7,850 nt of DNA from an uncultured Methylococcaceae bacterium (lineage in GTDB: Bacteria; Pseudomonadota; Gammaproteobacteria; Methylococcales; Methylococcaceae), in NCBI GenBank assembly GCA_903910005.1, contig CAIVXW010000474.1, positions 1 through 7,850 of the forward strand, given 5' to 3'. The notes under the pieces were generated by a model. That model was not told where the DNA came from. It ran no database searches and worked only from the letters and a program-made list of their open reading frames with translations. Each line of letters opens with the position of its first letter. Within the stretch, counting starts at the first letter, position 1. The translations under genes were made by a program, and so were the position numbers. Shown one piece after another: positions 1 to 5,052 of this stretch.

Positions 1-174
1 GCCGGCAGCGTCTCCGGCGGCTGCATCGAGGGAGCGGTGGCCGATGCCGCAAGGCAGACCATGGCGAACGGCCAGCCGCAACTGCTGGATTTCGGCATCT
101 CCGACGAGCGCGCTTGGGAAGTTGGGCTGGCCTGCGGCGGCAAGCTGAAGGTCTTCGTGGAGACGCTCGCGTGA
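1..174 (+). CDS. XdhC/CoxI-family protein, C-terminal fragment
   Basis: This is the last 57 codons of a gene that begins before the window, ending in TGA at 172-174. The fragment has the hallmark Gly/Ser/Cys stretch GSVSGGCIEGAV near its start, and near its end the segment WEVGLACGGKLKVFVE. Both are typical of the XdhC_CoxI domain, found in proteins that help load sulfurated molybdenum cofactor into xanthine dehydrogenase or CO dehydrogenase-type enzymes. The protein stops right after this domain, as in short CoxI-type members that lack the Rossmann C-terminal domain. GC content is about 70% by hand count, higher than the rest of the window. The gene does not fit the neighbourhood and is separated from it by an abrupt junction near 194/195. 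Family assignment is confident; the exact substrate enzyme is unknown. Confidence 0.8.
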   Translation, partial: AGSVSGGCIEGAVADAARQTMANGQPQLLDFGISDERAWEVGLACGGKLKVFVETLA

Positions 175-194
175 CGCCGGAGATCCTGGCCGCG
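171..194 (+). pseudogene. 5' stub of a second XdhC-type gene, cut at a junction
   Basis: A GTG at 171 overlaps the stop codon of the preceding XdhC-family gene and reads MTPEILAA. In alphaproteobacteria, short XdhC proteins are often followed, with such an overlap, by a second XdhC-family protein that begins with a similar peptide. After about eight codons the similarity stops and the sequence becomes the reverse complement of a lipoprotein gene. The frame stays open to 440, but that part is antisense to the lipoprotein and is not expected to be a real protein. The call rests on a very short match and on the overlap geometry, so it is tentative. Confidence 0.35.
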
Positions 195-452
195 TGTGTC
201 ACGTTCCCAGCGTTCACCTTGCTGGCTGGCTTCGTCGCGGGTTTCGGTATGGGTGTCATCACGCCAGAAATACCAGTCGGTCGGGGCAGTCAGTGCTTGT
301 CCGTTTGCCATGCCCTGTTTGTGGTAGTGACAGGCCAGACTGGCTTGACCGGACAGGCCAGCCAGATGAGTCGGGAGTTGCAGGGGGCGGTTGGCGGCGG
401 TGGAGCAGGCCGTCAGGGTTGCGTAAATCAGGCAGGGTAGCAGAGGTCTCAT
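195..452 (-). CDS. Putative lipoprotein, truncated at its C-terminus by a junction
   Basis: The gene starts at ATG 452-450 and was found by reading the minus strand. The first 16 residues form a short signal sequence ending in the lipobox Leu13-Thr14-Ala15-Cys16, so the product should be lipid-anchored through Cys16. The following roughly 70 residues contain Trp/Tyr/Phe and charged stretches such as DWYFWRDDTHTETRD and GERWERDT, resembling beta-strands of a small secreted protein. I do not recognise the family. From about position 194 to the window start the frame remains open, but there it is antisense to the XdhC-type gene, so the true C-terminus has been lost. The start codon directly abuts a 9-base direct repeat and no Shine-Dalgarno sequence is visible. 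It lies 122 bases downstream of phoA on the same strand, beyond the phoA terminator, so it is probably transcribed separately. Confidence 0.5.
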
Positions 453-474
453 GGCGGTTGGATACGGCGGTTGG
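453..474. repeat. 9-base direct repeat, period 13
   Basis: GGCGGTTGG occurs at 453-461 and again at 466-474, separated by ATAC. On the minus strand this is CCAACCGCC twice, the second copy ending directly at the ATG of the putative lipoprotein. It occupies the place where a ribosome binding site would be expected. Function is unknown; it may be a chance tandem duplication or a protein-binding site. Confidence 0.5.
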
Positions 475-493
475 AAAATCAGGGCAAGGCCTG

Positions 494-531
494 TAAAAAC
501 AATAAGGGCAACCCGGCAGGGCTGCCCTTAT
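494..531 (-). terminator. Rho-independent terminator of phoA
   Basis: ATAAGGGCA at 502-510 pairs with TGCCCTTAT at 523-531, a perfect 9-bp stem; after one mismatch three further C-G pairs form inside around a GGCA loop. On the minus strand the stem is followed by TTGTTTTT, the U-tract of an intrinsic terminator. It lies 43 bases after the phoA stop codon and has the right orientation. Confidence 0.85.
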
Positions 532-533
532 CG

Positions 534-549
534 ATCCTGTTGTCAGGAT
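534..549 (-). other. Second hairpin between the phoA stop codon and the terminator
   Basis: ATCCTG at 534-539 pairs with CAGGAT at 544-549 around a four-base loop. It lies between the phoA stop and the main terminator, which starts two bases further along the transcript. It has no U-tract of its own and may act as an accessory 3' stabilising stem. Confidence 0.5.
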
Positions 550-574
550 TTTACGGACTGAAGCGAAGCCTGTC

Positions 575-2158
575 TCAGGGCTTCATACGCAGGGCGTCCA
601 TCATGACATGATAGATGACGTTCTGTTCAACCGTGCCCTGGAACAAATGCGCCTTGGGGCCCATTGCGTAGATGGCGACTTCCTCACCGGCATGGGTTTC
701 GGAGGTCAGCGGAACAGTCGCTTCCTGATGGAAATCAGGATGGGTGGTGTCCACGTCGGTCATGTTTTCAACACGACCGCTGTGCGGGGTTTCGCTGTAC
801 ACTGCATCACCGGGCTTGTTGGTGTAATAACCGACGCCGTTGGCATAGCCCAGGGTGGTGTAGGGATTTTTGTCGGCTGCTGCGGTCGGCGTGGTTTTAC
901 CCGGCTCAATGACCTTGCCCAGGATGTTGTTGCCACGCTGCGGGTAGCCACCGATGGTGAAGGTGTGGCTGTGATCCGCAGATACCACGATCAGGGTCTC
1001 TTCCAGTTTGCCCAGTTCCTTCAGGGTATCGACCGTCTTCTGAACGGCGTCTGCCAGGGCGATGGTGTCGGTCAGGGCACGGTAGGCATTGCCAGCGTGA
1101 TGGCCGTGGTCGATGCGCCCCCCCTCAACGCTGAGGTAGAAGCCCTTGGGATTTTTCTGCAGAATGCGGATGGCCTTGTCGGTCATCTGAGCCAGGCTGG
1201 GTTCACCGGCGGTGTCCTTGGTGCGATCTGCTTCATATTCCATGTGGGAACGCTCAAACAGACCCAGCACGTGGGTTGCACTGGCAGGATCGATGGCGTC
1301 AAAGCCCTTCTGGTCAAAGATGAAGCGGCTGTTGGTGCCGAATTTGGTGGTCCATTCGGTAGTCAGGTTGCGACCGTCCTTGCGGACGCCGAATTTGCCT
1401 GAATCTTCCGGATCAGCGACTTCAGCCGGCAGGAAACGGTCACGACCACCGCCGAACGCCACTTCGATGCCGTCGCCGAAGGGCATTTCGATCATCTGGC
1501 GGGCAATGTCAGGCACCTTGCAGCCGGTCGGCTGGCTGGCGTCGGCTTCCCAGTCACGTTCCGGGCTATGGGCGTAGTTGGCAGCCGGGGTGGCATGGGT
1601 GATGCGGGCGGTTGAGACCAGGCCGGTGGCCTTGCCGCGCTGTTCGGCGGATTCCAGAATGGTTTTGGTGGCATGCAGTTTCAGATCAACCTCACAATCC
1701 TTGCGAGAGGTGTCCTCATCCAGTGACAGTTCGCCGTCATTGGTTTTGATGCCGGTGACCATGGCAGCCATGGTGGGGGCCGAATCAGAGGTTTGCTGGT
1801 TGACGCTGTAGGTTTTGGACAGGGCCAGGTAGGGGAATGTCTCGAAGCTCAGGGCGTTTTCTTCACCGCTGCTGGCTTTGCCGGTGGCGTTGGAGCCAAT
1901 GATGTTGGGTTGCTGACCCTGCAGGATACGGGCAGCCGTCACGGTGGAAACGCCCATGCCATCTCCTACAAAGAGGATGACATTCTTGGCAAGACGGTTG
2001 TCTCTCGCCAGTTTGGCATTTTTGGTAATGGTATCCTTGCCCAGTTTGGTCCAGTAGTTGCGGTCGGTCTTGGGAGCCGGGTATGCATCGTCGGCCTGTG
2101 CAGCAGACAGCAGCAGCATGGAGGCTGCGGCTGCCAGAGTGGTTTTGATCAGTTTCAT
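575..2158 (-). CDS. phoA: Secreted alkaline phosphatase
   Basis: This 527-residue protein hydrolyses phosphate monoesters outside the cytoplasm to release phosphate. Residues 1-22 form a Sec signal peptide ending in Ala-Gln-Ala, so cleavage before Asp23 is likely. All signature parts of the alkaline phosphatase fold are visible: FVGDGMG with metal ligand Asp66; the nucleophile Ser126 in TSDSAPT; THATPAA with His188; VEGGRIDHGHH with Glu345, Asp350 and His354; SADHSHTF with Asp395 and His396; and SETHAGEE with His489. Its only two cysteines, Cys155 and Cys213, could form a disulfide, which suits a periplasmic enzyme. The length is normal for the family. The start is supported by GGAG at 2169-2166, seven bases upstream. 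It is divergent from the ntrX-like gene and ends in a clear terminator. The family is certain; phoA is used in the broad sense, since the sequence resembles the general bacterial/animal type as much as the E. coli enzyme. Confidence 0.93.
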   Translation of the reverse strand: MKLIKTTLAAAASMLLLSAAQADDAYPAPKTDRNYWTKLGKDTITKNAKLARDNRLAKNVILFVGDGMGVSTVTAARILQGQQPNIIGSNATGKASSGEENALSFETFPYLALSKTYSVNQQTSDSAPTMAAMVTGIKTNDGELSLDEDTSRKDCEVDLKLHATKTILESAEQRGKATGLVSTARITHATPAANYAHSPERDWEADASQPTGCKVPDIARQMIEMPFGDGIEVAFGGGRDRFLPAEVADPEDSGKFGVRKDGRNLTTEWTTKFGTNSRFIFDQKGFDAIDPASATHVLGLFERSHMEYEADRTKDTAGEPSLAQMTDKAIRILQKNPKGFYLSVEGGRIDHGHHAGNAYRALTDTIALADAVQKTVDTLKELGKLEETLIVVSADHSHTFTIGGYPQRGNNILGKVIEPGKTTPTAAADKNPYTTLGYANGVGYYTNKPGDAVYSETPHSGRVENMTDVDTTHPDFHQEATVPLTSETHAGEEVAIYAMGPKAHLFQGTVEQNVIYHVMMDALRMKP

Positions 2159-2180
2159 CAGGTTACTCCGCGAGAAACTT

Positions 2181-2194
2181 CGGCCTTCAGGCCG
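2181..2194 (-). other. Small hairpin in the phoA leader
   Basis: CGGCC and GGCCG form a perfect 5-bp stem; on the minus strand the loop is TGAA. It ends 11 bases before the GGAG of phoA, so it would stand just upstream of the ribosome binding site in the mRNA. A role in mRNA stability or translation is possible but not shown. Confidence 0.4.
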
Positions 2195-2198
2195 GGGA

Positions 2199-2227
2199 GG
2201 GACAGAATGGCGGCTGCAACATGACAG
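2199..2227 (-). promoter_or_regulatory. Weak Pho-box-like repeat upstream of phoA
   Basis: On the minus strand CTGTCAT (2227-2221) and CTGTCCC (2205-2199) lie exactly 22 bases apart, two periods of the 11-base repeat that PhoB recognises. The middle unit, CAGCCGC at 2216-2210, matches only three of seven positions. No convincing -10 element follows, and the site is only 41 to 69 bases from the start codon. This is a suggestive spacing next to a phosphatase gene, not a secure PhoB site. Confidence 0.22.
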
Positions 2228-2330
2228 CCACCGGATGGTGCGGGCTTTCTACCTGCCGGGCCGCCAAGGGTCGCCTTTACAAGACGGGAAAGATTGACGG
2301 TTTGCCGGTGTTTTGCGGGTAACTCGGCCA

Positions 2331-2352
2331 GTCTGCCCGATCAGGGGCAGGC
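2331..2352. other. 8-bp stem hairpin in the divergent region
   Basis: GTCTGCCC at 2331-2338 pairs with GGGCAGGC at 2345-2352 with one G-T wobble, around a six-base GATCAG loop. Neither strand has a following T-run, so it is unlikely to be a simple intrinsic terminator. It may be an operator or a leader structure. Confidence 0.4.
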
Positions 2353-2417
2353 TTGAACCGGAACATGCCGGTGTGCCGACATGAAGCCAGCCAGAGAAGG
2401 GTAGCGGGTCAACCTCG

Positions 2418-2436
2418 CTGTTCATGTTAAGAACAG
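2418..2436. promoter_or_regulatory. Inverted repeat, candidate operator shared by divergent promoters
   Basis: CTGTTC at 2418-2423 and GAACAG at 2431-2436 form a perfect 6-base inverted repeat with a 7-base spacer. The centre-to-centre distance suits a dimeric DNA-binding protein. It covers the -10 of the minus-strand candidate promoter and the -35 of the plus-strand one, so a bound protein could control both. It does not fit the gammaproteobacterial LexA box, which needs eight bases between CTGT and ACAG; here there are eleven. The binding protein is unknown. Confidence 0.4.
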
Positions 2437-2452
2437 GTTAGCTTTTTGTTAA
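2424..2452 (-). promoter_or_regulatory. Candidate sigma-70 promoter for phoA
   Basis: On the minus strand TTAACA (2452-2447, five of six matches to TTGACA) is followed after exactly 17 bases by TAACAT (2429-2424, four of six matches to TATAAT). It is in one of the few AT-rich parts of the divergent region. Transcription would start near 2417, giving a leader of about 260 bases before phoA. Confidence 0.4.
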
Positions 2453-2455
2453 AAA
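2427..2455 (+). promoter_or_regulatory. Candidate sigma-70 promoter toward the response regulator
   Basis: TTAAGA at 2427-2432 and TAAAAA at 2450-2455, 17 bases apart, each match the consensus at four of six positions. The site overlaps the minus-strand candidate promoter. A separate TACAAT at 2504-2509 is a possible alternative -10 but has no good -35 at the right distance. Weak evidence. Confidence 0.28.
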
Positions 2456-2488
2456 ATGGAGTCCGGGTTGCGGACGGTCATGCGAATC

Positions 2489-2504
2489 CCGGGGTTCCGG
2501 GGTT
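2489..2504. repeat. Tandem 8-base direct repeat
   Basis: CCGGGGTT is present twice in direct succession, at 2489-2496 and 2497-2504, upstream of the response regulator. The first bases also allow a small stem with a GGTT loop. Meaning unknown. Confidence 0.5.
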
Positions 2505-2577
2505 ACAATGACCGCCATGCCGCACCTGTTGCGGTGTGATGACGGCCAATTTGTACATAAAAGACCCAATTGATGCC

Positions 2578-3945
2578 ATGAGCAACGCCCGCATACTGGT
2601 GGTGGATGACGAACCCGATATTCGTCAATTGTTACAGGAGATTCTGGAGGATGAGGGCTATGACGTGCGTGCGGTGGAAAATGCCGGTCAGGCCCGTATT
2701 GCCCGTCACGAATTTGATCCGGATCTAATCCTGCTGGATATCTGGATGCCGGAAGAGGATGGAATCAGCCTGCTCAACGACTGGCTGCATGAGGGGCTGG
2801 CCTGTCCGGTGATCATGATGTCCGGACACGCTACCGTCGAGACGGCGGTGGAGGCTACCCGGCTGGGAGCCTATGATTTTCTGGAAAAGCCCATTTCCAT
2901 GGCCAAATTGCTGGTCACCCTGGCCCATGCCCTGGAGAATGCCACCGGGCAAGCCGACCGCAGTGCAACCCGCAAGCGCGGTGATGTGTTCATCGAACCC
3001 CTGGGCAAGAGTGTCACCATGGAACGCCTGCGTGATCAGGCCAGACGTTTGGCCCTGCATGACGCGTATGTGCTGCTGCTGGGGGAGCCCGGAAGCGGCA
3101 AGGCCACCCTGGCCCGCTACCTTCACGCCAACAGCGCACGCCGGGAGGCCCGTTTCGTTGAGGTGAGTATCGGTGCCCTCAATCCGGATCAGGCGGCGGC
3201 AGACTGGCTGGGTCAGTCCAGCGGCACCCGGGTTCAGCCAGGTTTGCTGGAACAGGCCGAAGGGGGAACCCTCTACCTCAACGAAGTGGTGCATCTTGAT
3301 GACGAAAGCCAGTTGCGGTTGTTGGGGGTGCTGGAATCGCGCAGCTACTCACGTCTGGGCGAAAGCCGGACGTTACCGCTGGATGCAAGGCTCATCGCCT
3401 CCACCCGGTTTTGTCTGGAGGAAGAAGTGCGGCAGGGACGTTTCCACCCGGAACTCTACTACCACCTCAATGCGGTGACGCTCAAGGTGCCGCCATTGCG
3501 TGAACACGGCGAAGACATTCCGGAACTGCTCCGGTTTTATGTTGACCATTTTGTGAGCCGGGAAAAACTGGCCTACCGACGCTTCCCGGTTCCGGTTCAG
3601 AACCACCTGCGTCATCTGCCCTGGCCGGGCAATATCAGGGAACTGAAAAATCTGGTACAACGCCTCCTGATACTGGGCAGCGGTGAAGACATTGACCTGG
3701 AAGAAGTTAAATCTGCCCTGGATGCCGTCCGCACGCCGGAGAGTATGCTTGATCGCGCCCGGCCCGATTTTTATGAACTCCCGCTCAAGGAAGCCCGTGA
3801 ACAGTTTGAAAAAGCCTATCTTGAATACCATCTGGAAAAATACGGCGGCAACGTCGCCCGGCTCTCACAGGCCATCGGTCTGGAGCGTACCCACCTGTAT
3901 CGAAAACTCAATGCCCTCGGGATCCGCTTCAAGGAACGGCGTTAA
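2578..3945 (+). CDS. ntrX: NtrX-like response regulator with a degenerate AAA+ domain
   Basis: This is a two-component regulator of 455 residues from ATG 2578. The receiver domain (about 4-120) has the acidic pair Asp10/Asp11, phospho-acceptor Asp54 in LLDIWMP, Ser82 and Lys104. The central NtrC-type AAA+ domain (about 140-380) keeps a Walker A, GEPGSGKAT (169-177), and GNIREL (351-356). It lacks GAFTGA: the loop after residue 211 is about five residues short. Walker B reads YLNEV instead of FLDE(I/V), and both arginine-finger positions are His (FHPELYYHLN, His290 and His296). A Fis-type helix-turn-helix closes the protein (about 423-450). Sigma-54 activation is therefore unlikely; phosphorylation-controlled DNA binding is more plausible. 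The frame is also open from GTG 2536 and ATG 2539, adding 13-14 residues, but the receiver normally begins as at 2578. No start has a good Shine-Dalgarno. The NtrY kinase and the usual trkA neighbour are absent. Confidence 0.85.
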   Translation: MSNARILVVDDEPDIRQLLQEILEDEGYDVRAVENAGQARIARHEFDPDLILLDIWMPEEDGISLLNDWLHEGLACPVIMMSGHATVETAVEATRLGAYDFLEKPISMAKLLVTLAHALENATGQADRSATRKRGDVFIEPLGKSVTMERLRDQARRLALHDAYVLLLGEPGSGKATLARYLHANSARREARFVEVSIGALNPDQAAADWLGQSSGTRVQPGLLEQAEGGTLYLNEVVHLDDESQLRLLGVLESRSYSRLGESRTLPLDARLIASTRFCLEEEVRQGRFHPELYYHLNAVTLKVPPLREHGEDIPELLRFYVDHFVSREKLAYRRFPVPVQNHLRHLPWPGNIRELKNLVQRLLILGSGEDIDLEEVKSALDAVRTPESMLDRARPDFYELPLKEAREQFEKAYLEYHLEKYGGNVARLSQAIGLERTHLYRKLNALGIRFKERR

Positions 3946-3957
3946 GCCGGTGTACTC

Positions 3958-5004
3958 ATGACGGACAACCGCGCCCGTGCCCTTGGGCAATGGCTGGCCG
4001 ACCACCCGCACCTGCGGGCTACGGCTGATCCGGTGATACTGGTTCGCGCCGTATTTGCTGACTATGTCAGTGGGCTGGGCCATGCCCGGCTCTGTGTCGA
4101 CCAGACCTTCAAACCCGATGCCAGACCCTGGCTGGGGGTGAAGCAGGCCGAACTCAACCCCGCCTGCTATCCCGCTGCGGAACTGGCCATGGTGTTTGCC
4201 ACCAAGTACCGCGAGGAAACCCAGGCCCGGATTGCCGCTGTCATCGAAGCCCTGCGGCCCGGTGGCACCCTGGTTGTAACCGCCGCCAATGACCTGGGAG
4301 CCGCCAGCCTGGAGCGGCAGACCCGGGCCGTGCTGGGTTCGGTGCAATCCATGAGCAAACACAAATGCCGGGTATTTTTCGGGCAAAAGCAGGAAGCCTG
4401 TCTTGATCAGGCCATGTTGCAGACCTGGCGTGATCAGGGTCTACCCCGACCGGTGGCCGCCAGCGGATTGCTGGCCTGCCCGGGGGTTTTCAGTTACCGC
4501 AGCATTGACCCCGGTTCACGCTGGCTGGCCGATCATCTGCCGACTACCCTGAGTGGCCGGGGGGCTGATTTCGCCTGCGGGTATGGTTATCTGAGCCAGC
4601 AGGTTTTGAGCCGCTCGACCGGACTGACCGAATGGCATCTGTTTGATGCCGAACGCACCGCCCTTGACCTGGCTGCGGTGAATCTGTCGACCGTCACAAC
4701 CGCCGCCGAACGGCACTACCACTGGTCTGACCTGACCGTACCGGAAAATTTCATCCGCACGCACCCTTCATATTTCGATTGTATTGTAATGAATCCGCCC
4801 TTCCACACCGGGCAAAAGGCCGAACCCCAACTGGGTCAAGCCCTGATCCGCACGGCGGCATTCAGTCTCAGGCCGCACGGGTGGTTATACCTGGTGGCCA
4901 ACCGGCAACTACCGTATGAATCCACCCTGACCCAACTGGGACTGCGCTGCGAATGCCTGGCCGAGGCGCGGGGTTATAAAATCATCCGGGCGCAAAAATC
5001 GTAG
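3958..5004 (+). CDS. rsmC: 16S rRNA (guanine-1207-N2)-methyltransferase, RsmC-like
   Basis: The 348-residue product resembles RsmC (about 340 residues in E. coli), which methylates N2 of G1207 of 16S rRNA in the 30S subunit using S-adenosylmethionine. It has the two-domain layout of that family: an N-terminal half resembling a methyltransferase fold without the catalytic signature (up to about 165), then the active domain. In the active domain ADFACGYGYLS (203-213) is the SAM-binding loop, Asp230 in LFDAE the likely ribose-binding acidic residue, and NPPFHTGQ (279-286) the N-methyltransferase catalytic motif. The start lies 12 bases after the stop of the NtrX-like gene, so the two are probably cotranscribed, though the ribosome binding site is weak. 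RlmG, which modifies 23S rRNA, has a related architecture and is the main alternative. Confidence 0.85.
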   Translation: MTDNRARALGQWLADHPHLRATADPVILVRAVFADYVSGLGHARLCVDQTFKPDARPWLGVKQAELNPACYPAAELAMVFATKYREETQARIAAVIEALRPGGTLVVTAANDLGAASLERQTRAVLGSVQSMSKHKCRVFFGQKQEACLDQAMLQTWRDQGLPRPVAASGLLACPGVFSYRSIDPGSRWLADHLPTTLSGRGADFACGYGYLSQQVLSRSTGLTEWHLFDAERTALDLAAVNLSTVTTAAERHYHWSDLTVPENFIRTHPSYFDCIVMNPPFHTGQKAEPQLGQALIRTAAFSLRPHGWLYLVANRQLPYESTLTQLGLRCECLAEARGYKIIRAQKS

Positions 5005-5030
5005 TCGTCCCATTGTTCATCCATCAGTAA

Positions 5031-5052
5031 CCCCTGTGTGGGGAGGTAACCC
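5031..5052 (+). promoter_or_regulatory. Very strong hoxH ribosome binding site with a small overlapping hairpin
   Basis: GGGGAGG at 5040-5046 lies six bases from the hoxH ATG, nearly a perfect complement of the 16S rRNA tail and stronger than any other site in the window. Its first four G residues can pair with CCCC at 5031-5034 around a five-base loop, which might lower accessibility. GTAACCC is present just before (5028-5034) and just after (5046-5052) this block, as a 7-base direct repeat. The 48-base gap to rsmC has no terminator. Confidence 0.65.

Larger units (their letters stand above)
2159..2535. other. Divergent intergenic region with several dyads
   Basis: This stretch separates the phoA start (minus) from the response regulator (plus) and has no convincing gene. 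It contains several short inverted repeats: 2181-2194 (5-bp stem, TTCA loop), 2331-2352 (8-bp stem with one G-T wobble, six-base loop), 2357-2372 (5-bp stem), 2418-2436 (6+7+6), 2488-2501 (5-bp stem) and 2520-2534 (5-bp stem). If phoA is transcribed from the candidate promoter at 2424-2452, its leader is about 260 bases and would include the first three. None is followed by a U-tract, so none is called as a terminator. Confidence 0.6.

Noticed and set aside
114..440. 108-codon plus-strand frame across the left junction
   Set aside because: Only codons 171-194 look genuine, as the start of a second XdhC-type gene; the rest is antisense to the lipoprotein, so this chimeric frame is unlikely to be a real protein.
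608..1402. 264-codon plus-strand open frame opposite phoA
   Set aside because: It is antisense to a clearly conserved enzyme, has no recognisable domain or ribosome binding site, and long antisense frames are expected at this GC content.
2331..2372. Terminator in the divergent region
   Set aside because: The hairpins are real dyads but no T-run follows on either strand, and nothing upstream on either strand needs termination here.
2418..2436. LexA (SOS) box
   Set aside because: CTGT and ACAG are separated by eleven bases, whereas the gammaproteobacterial box needs eight.
2461..2535. Sigma-54 promoter upstream of the regulator
   Set aside because: No pair of GG and GC elements with the -24/-12 spacing and surrounding consensus was found.
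2725..3294. 189-codon minus-strand open frame inside the response regulator
   Set aside because: It lies opposite conserved receiver and AAA+ motifs and shows no protein family features of its own.
3865..4386. 173-codon minus-strand frame spanning the ntrX-rsmC boundary
   Set aside because: It overlaps two recognised genes in antisense, and its glycine/proline-rich composition is typical of shadow frames.
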